Shown: positions 1 to 12,282 of the stretch, piece by piece | How the letters are laid out: each line of letters begins with the position of its first letter | How positions within the stretch are numbered: position 1 is the stretch's first letter | Source: Phlegmacium glaucopus | Taxonomy: Eukaryota; Basidiomycota; Agaricomycetes; Agaricales; Cortinariaceae | NCBI GenBank assembly: GCA_015039465.1 | Contig: MU130237.1 | Span: 62,001 to 126,000, forward strand | DNA length: 64,000 nucleotides | Direction: 5' to 3' | Position numbers and translations under genes: made by a program | The notes under the pieces: generated by a model | Seen by the model: the letters and a program-made list of their open reading frames with translations, nothing else | The model's database searches: none | Told to the model about the DNA's origin: nothing

Positions 1-1331
1 CCAAATTGACCTGAGCTCATGAAGGGTTCTAGCGAGAGTACTTCGTCATATTGAAGTGGATGTCCAATTTTTCTTCCAAGAGGCGAAAAGCGTTTAAGAT
101 GGACAGTAAGCACCACGGGGGGTTCGTGTATCGTGAATTGTTTCTCAGCATTAACATATTTTTTACACCTGTGGGCGACATTAACCGCTATGCAGAGGAG
201 GGCAGTTCCTAGGCTTACTTCTCACACTTGTATTTATCCACACCCTTGAGATGATCCACAGCGACAAATTTCTTTAGGGCTTCCCTTAGCGAATTACACT
301 TGAAGATATCGAGACTCAGGTCCAATATGCGATCGAAAGTGTCGCTATTATGGCCACAATCATGGCATGTCACTCGAGACCGCAATCTTCCTCCGAACAA
401 TTTGTGTACCCAAGTGGTCTCAGCTAGTTTGGTGTCCATTTTCCTGAGAGAAGATCAGACGAATATGCCAAGAAACTTGGTAAGACACGAACGGCGGATA
501 GCCTGCTAGGCATGACTTCTGGAGAGCGTCAATAGCATATCGTAAAAACTCGTGTGTGTCTTCTTGTCTACCTTTTCGCAAACACTTGGCTATTGCTATG
601 AAAATAGGTAAGCGACCTAAATGGTAGAGCAAGAAATGCTCGAAACATACTTTGAAGATTGTTGGTAATGAGTGAAGGAGAAAAGGCACCCTGATTGCCA
701 TGTGCCTTTATTGCAACAGATCGAAGAACACAGGACATGCAGAATCCCTCGACACGACCTGTTCAACCCAACGACGGATGAATACATTGAAACCGAACTG
801 AAGGAGAACACCAGAAGTACGAACAATCATCTTTTCTGTGCACCATCAGAAGTTTGAGGAGCGGTGGAGTGTGGAAAAGGCATTGTAAAGCGCTATTTAG
901 GAAGCATGTATTACCACTATTGTATAATCCAGCGCCTCTGTTGAATGATGGAGGCCACGCCGTGTCAATGGCACCGGGGTATAAGGACTTGACTTTAGCG
1001 CTCGTCGGACGCGATGTCGCTGCGGCAACTATTGGAGATGAAGGTAGAGGTAGCTTAGGTGAATCAAGTAGCTATACGATAGTAAGGAACTGACATAGTT
1101 GGGAACAAAAACAAGGGAACGCACTTCGGCCTTGGAAAGCTTCGGACTGGCATTTATGACTTCGTACTTTCCCTCAGCAACAGCTAACGTTCCCGACGAC
1201 GAACCTTCTATGAATTCAATTGGTGGAGGGAGTAGAGTATTGAAAGCCTCTATATCCTTTGACGGCCGATAGTCTTCTGAAGTATGTTGTGGAGAGAACA
1301 TAGGCGATGGCAAGAAAGGTGAAGCCAGCAT
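1..1331 (-). CDS. Ubiquitin carboxyl-terminal hydrolase, USP36/42 type (3' end outside window)
   Basis: Cysteine protease of the USP/UCH family that removes ubiquitin from proteins. The start ATG lies at 1329-1331 and is followed by a low-complexity N-terminus of about 70 residues. After an intron comes the catalytic Cys box GNTCFLNSALQCL, with the Cys codon at 904-906. Next are a GFCMSC segment, the motif GRQEDTHEFLRYAIDALQ and the finger segment CHDCGHNSDTFD. The last visible exon, below about 167, reads VVLTVHLKRF, typical of the region before the His box. The catalytic His and Asp are not in the window because the gene runs off the left edge. The GRQEDTHEF and CHDCGHNS segments resemble USP36/USP42/USP17 more than other USPs. 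In known relatives this enzyme acts in the nucleus and nucleolus; that role is inferred here. Confidence 0.9.
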
Positions 1332-1687
1332 ATTTCCTACACCCCGGGGTTGGGAGATTTTGAAAATAGAGGCGCTGAGCGCTCTAGAACAACGAAGATA
1401 GACGAAATGTATCGAAAAGAATGAGCAGGGATTTCACCAAAGACCAAAGTGATGGTTAGCTTATGATGCTTTTTGGATTGTCATAGCTTAAAAATTAACT
1501 CGGTGTTGCTGCCATAATCTATTAAAGATAAATAAACAAAATCCCAGCGGCAGCCATCAAGCGATCACTGGCTACCAGGAATTTTTTAACACGAATACAT
1601 TTTAGGCTATAAAGGTGGATAGGCGCATTATTATAATAAATAAAATAGAGGACGAGTCATTACAATAAAGAGTCAAAGTCGTAGAAA
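1332..1687. other. Intergenic, no gene seen
   Basis: Upstream region of the deubiquitinase and 3' flank of the zinc-finger gene, both on the minus strand. AT-rich near 1500-1680. I see no open frame with coding character. Confidence 0.6.
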
Positions 1688-2921
1688 TTAAGTAGGCTGG
1701 ACCCAAGGTAGCGCAGGAGGAAAATCATACAACTTGAAATCTGGGTAGATATTAGAATACGTTGGTAAGCGTGAAAAAGGATAAGCCGCGCTTCTTGTGA
1801 ACATGGAAGAAAATCGGATACCGTCAAACGTTCTCGGAACGTTTGCCATCATCTCATCCTCGGTTTTTATAACAGGCCCGCCTGGTAGAGTAGCCTCAAA
1901 TGAAGGCTTTGGTCGATTCGAAGACGACGAGATGAGATTCACAGGCGAATCCAGATGTGACGATGAATCCATGACGAATAGTGACCCCAAATCGATTTCG
2001 TCGTAGTTAAAGGAGGGAAGAGTCGAGAGTGCCACTGAAGAGTCCGGCATAATGCCTGAATCCCCATAATAAGGCCAAGGTATTGAGGTTTGATGGCAAG
2101 GAAGTTGATGTAAGGTAAATTCATTTGCTATGAACAGGGTTAATATAGTGGTTATTAAGTCAATGAGACACTGACCATCAAAGTACATTTGTCTTGCCTG
2201 ATCCACAGCCTGCTCGAAGCTCTGGGGCATGACATCAATCACCGTAATTTCTTGAACGGGCTTCCGTTTCGGGACGCTGACAGCTACAGGGAGCAGGGGT
2301 GGTGCCATGGCATCTATATCCACATATGTGATGTCGATGTTATGTTTCTTGAGATGAGCAGTAAATGCAGAACGTCGTTTGATGCTAAATCATTATGTCA
2401 GGGAAGGAAACTAGATTAATGTGTACGGAGGGACTCGATACCTAGACTTGCACAGAGGGTGAGGGCACCTATAGGCACCCACACGGCGATGGGTTTCCTT
2501 TCGGTGACGAGCGCATGACGAGGGATCCCCAAAAGAAGCAGAACAGGAGTTGAATCCGCACACGAAGGGCTTGACCTTGGTACTAAAGGAGGAAACTGTT
2601 TAGACCGGAAACTCTTGTGATGGGACAGAAATTGTACTCACTGGACATTTTTGTGGGTTTTCAGCCCCGAATACTGGGAGAATGCTTTATTGCATATAGT
2701 GCAGACATGTCGCCTAAATTTAATGTGTTAGAGGGGAGAAAAAGTTGTAGTGAATGCAAACATAATAACTTTATACCGGCGTGCAGCAGTTTGTGGCGAG
2801 TAAGATCGCCTTTCCGACCAAAAGACTTCGGGCACACAGAACAAAACCACTATTCCACAGAAAATCGTCAGCTAGGCTTTCAATCCTCAAAGAGAATACT
2901 TACCTGAGGAGACCCTTTCAT
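1688..2921 (-). CDS. C2H2 zinc-finger transcription factor, four fingers
   Basis: Probable sequence-specific DNA-binding protein. Exon 1 is tiny: ATG at 2919-2921, six codons (MKGSPQ), donor GT at 2902-2903. After splicing the frame gives four fingers in a row. Finger 1 reads CSVCPKSFGRKGDLTRHKLLH. Finger 2 reads CTICNKAFSQYSGLKTH. Finger 3 is the longer type, starting FVCGFNSCSASF with a C-x4-C spacing. Finger 4 starts YRCPHPLCKSRY and is completed across an intron by AFTAHLKKH. The C-terminal half (1688-2300) is Ser/Pro-rich and acidic in places, as in activation regions, and contains one more intron near 2110-2175. The ortholog is unknown. The neighbours do not suggest a target pathway. 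Confidence 0.85.
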
Positions 2922-4289
2922 CGTAATTGGAGTTAAATAGAAACGCTGTCCGGCAACGTTGAGATGCGAGGAATAGAACGAAGGACGTAGAGCAGAAGAA
3001 AGTAGAGAGAAAACACAAGCGGAAATAAATGGCGCCTATTTATTCTTTTTTCGGTCTCGTGCCTTCTGAAACAACTTGGACGCTCAGCACATAAAAGGCC
3101 AACAAAGGCTCGTTCGTTGATATCCTATTGTTTCCATGTTTGACCTAAGAATTTAGCCAATCTCCTCCGACACGAAAGAAATATGGGGAAGTAACCGCTG
3201 GATTGCAAACAAAAGATATTCTATGCGAGATCGAAAACAAAAGAAACAAATCGAGTCTCACTTACTCCAATTTCACTTTGCCAAAACGGGACTGAAAACA
3301 AGCGACCGATCCTACTGATCCGCACATGGATAATTTTCAAAAGAGTGGCAGAATAGAGCGTTTAGTTTTACTGCCTTCAAGTCCCAAGTAGTAGCCCCTG
3401 TGTTACATTTTATGTTGGATTACATCCTAGCAAGACAGGCGCCCGTTACAGGTCGTTACAGCTGTTGCGAACCCGTTACCTTTGAGTAATATTGTTGACT
3501 TTTAGGCTAAATGGTGTTAAGTAAGTAATGCCGGAAAGCCGACGTCAGAAAATCAGAGAAAATCATAAGAGGATCAGATCTCAAAAGTGAGATTCATGTC
3601 AAATGTAACCGAATTTGGACTGTCAGAAATAATCTATTGCCTCGAAAAAATCCTAGATGTTTTGAATGAACCAGGTAGGTAAATGGGTTATGTGGAGACC
3701 GCAACCATTGAACTAAAATGTGCAAAGCGCAGTAGAAGGGCTTAAACTCATATCGACTGATAATCAATAAGCCTTTAAGCGAAGCTATACTATCCCATAT
3801 TAGGCTCAACTAAGCAACCCACTCATGTGCAAACGTACGTCCACGTTCATGCGTGGATTGGTATAAGATCCCATATCTATTCAAGTTCGCATCGTGGCTT
3901 CCTATTTATGATCCTGTCTTATGGCCCGGAATCCTTGGATAAAAAACAGAGTTATAATTTTTAACATGTGGCAAAATATAGTACTCCGGCGCATATTTCA
4001 CCTATCTACTCAGATATATTTTTAATAAATAAAATGACTCGGACATGTCATAGAAAATTAATTATATATGGTTCAGACACCCTCAACCACCAACTTCGGG
4101 AACCATATAGTACTTCTATGAATTCTGGTAGGTCAATGTTCAACATTTGATTGAGCCTAAGATCCAGTAAACAAGCAGGTTGATTCATTCAAAAAGGGGT
4201 TATACATAGCACATTTCCACCAACGCACATGTGATCTACGGGGCGGGCCTCCGAAAAAAAAAAAAACACAATTGACAATGTCTTTCACC
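2922..4289. other. Long intergenic region, no gene recognised
   Basis: About 1.4 kb between the zinc-finger gene (its promoter side) and the F-box gene (its 3' side). Open frames here are short and have no recognisable domain. It contains three CGTTAC hexamers spaced 10 and 20 bp apart (3444-3479) and an A-run at about 4254-4266. I found no tRNA or transposon ends. Confidence 0.6.
3444..3479. repeat. Three CGTTAC direct repeats, 10 and 20 bp apart
   Basis: CGTTAC starts at 3444, 3454 and 3474, so the copies lie on the same face of the helix. They are about 520 bp upstream of the zinc-finger start. The longer form CGTTACAG is seen in the first two copies and again at 18872-18879, upstream of LEU2. 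This could be a protein-binding cluster; no binding protein is known to me. Confidence 0.45.
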
Positions 4290-5713
4290 TCAGTGACCCA
4301 AACCTGCGCCATCAATCTTCTTTGTAATTCTTTCTTCTAGCCAGGGAGCGATAGCCCAAAGGTCACTCCAAGTGAAGGAGGCATACTGTTGACGCCCATT
4401 GAGAGGACTGTCGTCATAACACGGTGGGCCGAGGAGTTGAGCTGTGATCCTGATGGAAGTAATAACGAATTAAAACAATATAGTAGACCATGTAATAAGC
4501 GACTTGTGACGAACATCATGCCTCCCACCCAGCACAGTTCTCCATTGTCAAATTCCGCTGAGTCCAGCCATCTCAGGTCCCCACCTCCAGGAGTAAAAAA
4601 TGGGTATTTGATATGTACAGGCGCCGGTTGAGGATGGTTTAAGCGACTGTAAGTCGTTGATGGAGTGACATATTCATTGCATACCTCACGATATGCAGGA
4701 ACAGAAGTTGAGGTTGACATTGGGTAGGCACCATGGTCAATGACGAGACGGAGTTGCCGCATTGAGGCAAGTTTTGTAAATATGTTGCCATTCCCGTCTC
4801 CCTTAATCCCTGGAGGGTGGAGGAAAAGGTGTGCATTTGGATTGACAGTGAGATCGCTCCGCGGTCTAGCCAGAGTGCCAAGCGCAAATATTCGTACATC
4901 GGTCAACTCCACAACAAGCTGTATTAATATGACGATAAGTTTATTTCAGAAAGCGAGAGATGGTGAACGCACCTTGATACATGTCTCGAATTGGGACATA
5001 TCATTTTGTAACCTATATACAATAAAGGTCAGATCAAGACACAAAGATCCAGCTATGAAGGGCACATGCTTCAATTCATTGAAGACGGTGAACGGGTTAT
5101 AATTTCGGGAAGAAACTTCGAGTTCGTTCGCAGTGCCATTGCGATTCAAAACAATGTACCTAAAAAATCAGACCAAGATTTTGGAATAAGTAACAGCAAA
5201 ATGCTGACTTGGTCCATGCTTCGTCGGAGGTGCAAGAAGTGACGCCACGGTGCCAGACCCTGTGCAATACCCTTTCTTGATTATTAGTATAAACCTCAAT
5301 GCACAGATGTGATATATGAGCGCCGACTTTAGAAATGCCTCTTTCCATGGGCTATCTTTCCGCCATTTCCGCCAGCCTGGCAAGAACCGACGCTTGTAAC
5401 ATTCCTCCCATTCACTTGATTTCAAGTTCGGTATGGTGGCTTCGTAGAGGATGAAGGAAGGCCGGGCGACTGAAAGGATATCGATCCAGTTTTGCCGCGG
5501 TACTATCGAACGAACGCTTAAATGCTTGAGAGCATTCTCATATGTAATCGAGCGCAGGTTACGTAGAATGGGCCTTCTCCATGGATTCATGGATGTGTCT
5601 GAAGCCACCATATGGAATTTCTTGGATGCATACGATACCTTAATCAATGAATCCAGGTCCAATTCGCTGAGAATTTCGGCGATAAGATCGACAGGCAAGT
5701 TAACAATGAGCAT
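4290..5713 (-). CDS. F-box protein, probable SCF substrate receptor
   Basis: Likely adaptor that binds Skp1 and brings a substrate to an SCF ubiquitin ligase. The ATG is at 5711-5713; codons upstream in the same frame have no ATG. The N-terminus carries an F-box, LPVDLIAEILSELDLDSL followed by KVSYASKKFHMVA. After it comes a conserved fungal-looking body: NLKSSEWEECYKRRF, then an exon with VWHRGVTSCTSDEAWTK, then YIVLNRNGTANELEVSSRNY. The long exon at 4500-4912 is followed by a last exon ending FTWSDLWAIAPWLEERITKK and a TGA at 4290-4292. At least four introns are needed to join these pieces; their exact borders are uncertain. No WD or LRR repeats are seen, so the substrate class is unknown. 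Confidence 0.75.
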
Positions 5714-6466
5714 CTGGTACTGCGATGGATAGATCAAGAGAAGGATTGTTGCGGGACGACTGATCACAACCTAATTCAAATTGAACAATGGTGCTTATAT
5801 CTATCGTGTGACGCGTTATATACACGTTGTTCGCCAAATCACAAGCGGTGATGAGCGTCCCTTGTCAGCTGTGCGAGATAAATTTTTGAAGCTTTATTAA
5901 GCTTTATTAATTATTCCTCATCCTAGGGATAATTGTATAGCGGAGACGCTTACCGGTCTAACTCGGTCAACTGCATTTCTCTAGTCAGTGAGGTCGTCGC
6001 CTCGATATCGAACCGCTTATGTAGCATTTGGTGTTGCCCTCTCCGAGTGAACGGTTGTTGCAGGCTTGAATTTAACATTTCCTCGGAAATCTGACTAGGT
6101 GAACCGTGGAAGCATTGCGGCGATCATGGACACTACTCCCAATAACGTGTAGCAGTTGCATCGATCGAGAATTTTACTGGACACCGCTTCTTCTACACTG
6201 GAAAAGAATGCAGATTCCCTATTTACGCAAGACACTCTCAGTCTTGATCCTCTTTAAAATGAAGCTGTGGCAACGAAACCTACTTCTGGCAGCATTGAAT
6301 ATTAAATTACTCTTTACGCCGCTCTTTTTTTTTTGCGCTCTGGATCAGTCTGGGCATCTCCAGTGCAAAGAAGCTCGCGTTTACAGTCTCAAGCCCCAAC
6401 TTTCCTCCCCATCTATTTATCCAATTACACCCCTTGTTTTCTTGCTCCTTGTGCATTGCCAACGCC
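5714..6466. promoter_or_regulatory. Divergent upstream region of F-box gene and KRE6
   Basis: About 750 bp between two starts that point away from each other. The only open frames are unsupported. It holds a perfect 10-bp tandem repeat (GCTTTATTAA twice, 5891-5910) and a T-run near 6326-6335. A pyrimidine-rich stretch precedes the KRE6 ATG. Confidence 0.5.
5891..5910. repeat. 10-bp tandem repeat, two copies
   Basis: The unit GCTTTATTAA is repeated exactly in tandem between the F-box gene and KRE6. Each unit, with the base pair before it, forms the palindrome AAGCTT. Confidence 0.6.
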
Positions 6467-9015
6467 ATGTCGTATCCGAACTTTTCACATCCTGGTTATG
6501 CCTCGGCTGACTCATCCCTTATTCTTCCTCGTTCTTCGAGCTTCGGCGTCCTACGCAGAGATAGCTGGGTGCCGCTCTTTCCTTTATTTGTTAGCAAGAA
6601 TTGGATTCTAAAAATTACTAGCAAACTATTTCTGAATCTCCCTACTCACTCGGCGCTGGATCACGACTGAGCACACTTTCTGACAAGGTTAGAGCTTTGA
6701 AAAAAAATAAAAAATCTCCTGTTCAATCCATTGAAGTCGGTTTTCAAGTTTTCTTTATCTCCTGACCCAAGACTTTGGGGGTCGGACTTGTCTCCAGATC
6801 TTGTGGAACCAGATGACGACATTCATAACCCTGAAGTTGAACCCTACGGGACAGACGAAAAGAGAATACTTTCTTTTACAGCTCGGGGGCTCATGAATCT
6901 GGGTTGCTTGGTTGTCCTATGCACAGTACTTCTGGTTCTATTGTAGGTCGTTTCGTTCGAATTCGAAAGAGGAATGTTTCATGTTGAATAATTAGTATTG
7001 GGTATCCAATCATAATGTACTCACGAAATCATGGCCCTCTGAATACGGGATACAAGTTAGGAGGAACTAATTCGTCGGGACAGGTCAATTTGTCGATTCC
7101 TTCTATCACAGACATTGGAGCTGATCACAAACTGTAGGTACCTTCGATGGGAAACTTTGGTCTCATCGACCTTGACACGCCAAAAGATGCATATCTCAAA
7201 CCTTCCCTCCGAAATGGTTCTCAGATGCTGTTAGTTTTCTCCGACGAGTTCAACACTGATGGACGATCGTTTTATCCTGGTGATGATCCATACTGGGAGG
7301 CGGGAGATATGCATTACTGGGTCTGTATCGAGTTGCAATGATCGATGTAGCTTATTGACCTCCATGGATAGGCTACTAACAATTTAGAGTGGTATGATCC
7401 ATCGGCTGTGACTACTGCCAACGGGTCGCTAGTCATAGCTTTCTCTCAGCAACAAGTACATGATCTCAATTATCAAGGAGGTCAGCTTGGTTGTACCTTC
7501 ATACATGTTCTGTGCCTCTTATCGTGTACACTTACAGGGCTCGTTACTTCTTGGTTTGGCTGTCCGCCTCATTTTCCACTGATATTGAACTGATCTTGAT
7601 AACCAAGGAATAAGTTTTGCTTCACTGGTGGATACATCGAGGCGTCAGTGCAGTTACCGGGAGCAAACAATATCGTTGGGATGTGGCCTGCCGTATGGAC
7701 AATGGGGAACCTTGGGCGAGCGGGTTATGGTGCCAGCCTGGAAGGAATGGTGATTTCGAAGCTCATTAATCATCTAATGCGACATAACTCATATTTTCTC
7801 ATAGTGGCCATACACGTATGACCATTGCGACGTCGGCACTGCACCTAACCAAACGTTAAACAGCTTGCCTTTAGCCGCAGTTGTCGACGGGGACCATGCT
7901 TATAACGGTGCTCTTTCTTATTTACCAGGCCAAAAGCTTTCAAGATGCACATGTGATGGAGAGAACCATCCTGGTCCAAAACATGCTGATGGAACATACG
8001 TAGGACGCTCTGCTCCAGAAATCGACGTCTTTGAAGCACAGATGGGAGGTGATCCTCTTATTGGACAAGTGTCGCAATCAGCACAATGGGCGGTGAGCGC
8101 TAAATTCCGGCATCCAGTACAGACTTTTTAACCGGTCTATTTTCAGCCTTTCAACCGCGCATATAATTGGCTCAATACTTCTGATAATGAGGTTCTAGCC
8201 GACCCTTCAATCTCAGCTTTGAATAGTTTCAAAGGAAGCGCGACTCAACAGGCAACCTCTGTTGTCACGGATACAAATCAACTATGTTACGAGCTCGTAG
8301 AGAACTGCTTTTCTATCTATGGTTTCGAGGCAAGTAGTGTTCTACTGTTTTGTCTGTTAACTTCCTCTAACTTGGACTGTGTCTCAGTACAAGCCAGGTA
8401 AAGCCTACTGTAATTTCTTCAAAACACAAGTCACATTTTTCAATACACTTCTAAGGCTACGATGATGCAGTGAGCACATATGTCCTTCCAACCACGTAAA
8501 TTTCTACTCACCGCATCCCTCACAAAGTATATTACATGGGTATCAGACAACAAGGTATCTTGGACTCTGAATGCTCCAGGTATGGGACCAGACCCTAGTG
8601 TAGAAATTTCAGCCCGTCCAGTCCCCCAAGAACCTATGGTATGTCTTTCTCTGCTGGTTGCTTCATAACCCTAATAGTCCTCCCAAGTACATCATTATCA
8701 ACTTGGGGATGTCGAAGAACTTTGGTGCTATTGACTTTGAGCATCTCACGTTTCCCACTCACATGCGCGTCGACTACATTCGTGTGTATCAAGATATTCG
8801 TAACATCAATATCGGATGTGACCCAGAGGAATACCCAACATTGGCTTATATTAACGAGTCCGTGAAACTGCCATGCTACACACTGGTTGTACTGACACAC
8901 ACGCTCTCTGTGTTGATGTAGGCATATTCAAGCTTACACTAATCCAAATTTGACCACATGGACAGAAGATTATGGTCGACCTTTTCCGAAAAACTCTTTC
9001 ATTGAGTCGTGCTAA
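6467..9015 (+). CDS. KRE6: KRE6/SKN1-type beta-1,6-glucan synthesis protein (GH16-like)
   Basis: Type II membrane protein of the secretory pathway needed for beta-1,6-glucan in the cell wall. The ATG at 6467 begins [18 protein letters not shown] Ser-rich cytosolic N-terminus leads to one membrane segment, [19 protein letters not shown] (about 6889-6943). The lumenal part shows the family signature throughout: [20 protein letters not shown], then [21 protein letters not shown] and [19 protein letters not shown]. It also has the GH16-like acidic motif EIDVFEAQ and, near the end, [11 protein letters not shown]. The last exon ends with PKNSFIESC and TAA at 9013-9015. Roughly ten short introns interrupt the frame. 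All core motifs are intact, so the gene looks functional. Whether the product acts as a transglycosidase is not settled for the family. Confidence 0.95.
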
Positions 9016-9321
9016 ATAGATCTGCACTCTAACAGACCGTTCTTGCCTACTTACTATCTTTGCGCAGCCTTCTCACTGTAATAAGTGGAACGGACGCTCC
9101 TTTTGTACTAGTAATAGAATAGTACCTATTATTCTTCAGACACTTCTATTTTTGCGCATATGCTAGACAAAGAGTTGCCTTGCTCCTAGCTCATTTATTT
9201 ATTTGCTTTCAAACTTCACGATATTCTTCATTCTATACTTACGATACCCAAAATGTAAAGAATTACGTGATATTATACAACTGATGCGACGAAGCAAATG
9301 CGAAAGCGAAAGCGACAAACA
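9016..9321. other. Convergent 3' flanks of KRE6 and haspin
   Basis: About 300 bp between two stop codons, AT-rich, with no coding signal. It probably holds both 3' UTRs and polyadenylation signals. Confidence 0.6.
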
Positions 9322-12188
9322 TTATAACAACAAACTAGGCTTTATCCACCCTTTCTTCACGCCATACGCAACAAGCTCTGCAGCACGAGCTGGTCCTGAG
9401 TTAGCACTTGATTTGACTGGAGCCTGCGTTTTCCGTCTTCCCTTTCCCTTAACCGTTGATTTCGCCGCGCCAGGAACAATTTCTGCAATACTCGTGTTCA
9501 GCCAGCTCTCCAGGTCCACAAGGCAATCATAGCAGTCTTTCTCGGTAAAAGGAGTTTCAGCGTTAGATGATGGGAGAGACGTCTCCGTCTTCGTCTTCCG
9601 CGGTGTAACCGGAGGTTTGAGACCTTTTGCGTGCAGGAGCTTGCGGAGAAGATAATGTAACCACTGTAATTTCTGAATTCAGCTCCGATACAACGACGAG
9701 TCAATAAAGGGAGGAGTTGACTTACGAGTACATTGGTGATGGGATGAAACTCCTCCCATGTGTCTCTCGTTAATTCTCTCATTATTCGATACACATCGAA
9801 CTGGTAATCACCTGAAAAAAGCGGTCAATTTCATTTGACTGGCTCATATAATTGATCGAATTACCTTCGCCCATAAATACTTCTTCATCAAATGGAGTCC
9901 AGTGCACATGTTCTCCATCCCCTCCGTCTCCGGCATCCATCCGTGATAGGCCAAGATCAATCACGGTAACTACTAGCCCATGGGTGATATCATCCATTGG
10001 AACTCGCGTTCCTCTTGGTTTTGCTCTTTGATTTATCGTCAAGGACTTGAGTGCGTTTGCTTGCGTCGGAATGGTTTTCACAAGTATCTGGCCCCAATGC
10101 AAATCACGATGCTAAACCTCCTTATCAGCATAGAGAATAAACAAACTTTCTTTTGAGGAGGCTCACCTCAAAGGAGACAAGCTGTTCAGCGTGGGCGAGC
10201 GCTTTGGCCACTTGCCAGAAGAGACTACTTGCTTGCCGCCAACCTGTTCTACTCGCGTTGTAGAAAGCATAAGCTTCGAGGTCGGGGCCACCATTTGGGA
10301 GGACGATGATCGCATAAACTTGTGACACTTTGAAGGTATCTGGCAACAAGGATGAGCCTTGCTTGGGGAAAAATCACAAGAAATTGTTTTTACCTGGACG
10401 GACACTTTCCGAGCCCTTTGTCTCATTGTATTCATCCCAAAGTTGGAGCAGGACTTCTGGATACCTACCTCTCACAACATAAGTCTTAAGCAGCTTTACA
10501 AATCCGTTATACACTTCTCCCATCGCTCTTGTCACAATAATTTCTTTGCGCACGTCCTTCGCGTCCGTTGGTGCTGGGCCATCTTCCTCCTCCGGCCCCA
10601 AACTCTCACCAGCCTCAGATTCGTCCCTTAGAGGTATAACCTTCAACACAACGTCACCAATTCCAAAGACTTCTGAGTAACTTGCTTCTCCAATTTTTCT
10701 GAACCTAACGTCGACATTGTCGTTGCCGCGTGAAATAATTGGATCAAAGGGAAAGGATTCTATAAATGCAGAAAAATTATGAGGTCCACATGTATCTTGG
10801 TGACATTCCTCGAGAAGAGGTTTGAGGTACTTAGGAACCTCGAATTCACTTCTGTATGACCCTTGTGTTTGTGAAAGTGATTCGATGCTCAGATCGGAGA
10901 AGTCAATAGAGAGATCGAAGTCGGTGGGCGTAGTGGGAGAGGGCGGAGATGGCGGATCAAACAGTCGTTTATTGCGTCCACCTCGAATTGGGGTTAGTTG
11001 ACGGGTCTTGAGTATAGGGGAAGGAACAAGGGGATAGCGCGTCGGGGCTGGAGGTGGCGCGAAATGTGGCAGGTTCTTTTGGGAGAGGGAATGTTGTCTA
11101 GAGGCTTTTGGAGGCGACGAAGGCTGAATCATTGAAGAAGTGACTACTCTTTGTCGGGGACGCTCCGGAGGTACCGCTATTTCTACAGAGTGCAGAGTGG
11201 TTGGGAACTTTTGTGACGGGGAGGGAGAACGCTGTTTAGGTACTTTTGGTGGTGGCGAAGGCAGTATCGACGAAGAAACAAGTTTCTGTCGGTCAATCCT
11301 GTAAGGCGCCGCCGGCACCACTATTTCTACGACAGAATGAGTGGTCCCGGACGTCTTTAACGATGGATCCGTGATCCTAGACCCGTCCATATGCGGCCTG
11401 TTGGGTAGCTTCGGAGGAGAGTTTTCCTCCTCAGATTCAGAGTCATCCGACACGATGATGGCTTGTTTACGTGCCGCATGTCGTTTTGGCCGACGGGGTT
11501 GACTGATAACATCGGCTTCAGGACCATCAGATCCAACTGCTTGGACGTCCTTAGAAGGAAATTGTGGAGGTTGACGAGCAGAATTGGCATCGCCGCCTGT
11601 TCGTGAAACCCTTCGTTCTTTGCGAACAGTTCTCCCTTCATCATCAAGTACCATGATGTCCACGTCTACAAATGGCGAGAAGGGTTTACTCAACTTGGAT
11701 GGTGTTGGTTTCTTAGATGCAAATCGAGATTTCGCTAACAACTTTTTGGAAACTGCAGGAGAACCTGGCATATTGAGGCGAAAAGGTGATAATGGCGCTC
11801 GTGGGGGCGAGTCAGATATCAGCACAGGATCAGATTTCTTCTTAAGGCCATGATCTGCAGGGCCGTCTGGTTTACATGGTTCGGCGCCGATAATTTGTGC
11901 AACACGGGTGGTTTGTTTCCTCTTTAGGGGAGAAAGAACAGGAGATAGGCGTCTCCTTTTCCCTAGTCCAACGACTTTTGGCGAGAGAGGCTTCTGTTTG
12001 GTGATAATGTCCCGTTTCTTCATCTTGGATGCAACAGATGTCCAGACAGGTGCTGGAGGTAAGTCATCGAAAATACTGATTAATTTTGAGTTCGCTGTAG
12101 AGCGATCTGTGTCCAAAGTAACGTCGACCACTCGTCGATTCCGTTTGCCGTATGAATTGATCTGTTTTGTCCGTGTTCCCAGTTGCAT
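9322..12188 (-). CDS. Haspin-type serine/threonine kinase
   Basis: Haspin phosphorylates histone H3 at Thr3 in mitosis and so recruits the chromosomal passenger complex. The ATG at 12186-12188 starts MQLGTRTKQ. The first 440 residues or so are disordered, rich in Ser/Pro/Arg/Lys, with several basic clusters suited to chromatin or nuclear targeting. The kinase part begins near FRKIGEASYSEVFGIGD (Gly-rich loop), with VVLKVIPL for the ATP-binding Lys. The catalytic loop, joined over an intron, reads HRDLHWGQ, and the metal-binding segment reads VVTVIDLGLSR. The haspin C-lobe motif YQFDVYRIMR is also formed by splicing, and FHPITNVLWL follows. The tail is basic and ends KKGWIKPSLLL. Two points differ from the human enzyme: Gln for the catalytic-loop Asn, and DLG for DYT. 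It is divergent from PSF2. Confidence 0.94.
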
Positions 12189-12282
12189 GGTTGTAAGCTC
12201 AGTGACAGAGCTCAAGTTCAACCGCGTCAGTCACGTGTATATTGACTTCTCTCACCGTGACCGCGTGTAGCTTGCGTCCCTA
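12189..12282. promoter_or_regulatory. Divergent promoter, haspin / PSF2
   Basis: Only 94 bp separate the two start codons. It contains CACGTG (12232-12237) and two CCGCGT hexamers (12222-12227 and 12261-12266), which resemble but do not equal the MluI cell-cycle box ACGCGT. Shared control of a mitotic kinase and a replication factor is plausible but inferred. Confidence 0.5.

Noticed and set aside
2617..2907. Plus-strand open frame of 96 codons opposite the zinc-finger exons
   Set aside because: It is antisense to fingers 1 and 2, which form proper C2H2 motifs with good splice sites.
4290..5767. Start of the F-box protein at 5767
   Set aside because: The codon there is GTG; the ATG at 5713 directly precedes the F-box.
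6106..6510. Open frame of 134 codons upstream of KRE6
   Set aside because: It overlaps the KRE6 start in another frame and has no domain or conserved character; probably 5' UTR or promoter.
9322..12221. Start of haspin at 12221
   Set aside because: The codon there is TTG. The first ATG in frame is at 12188.
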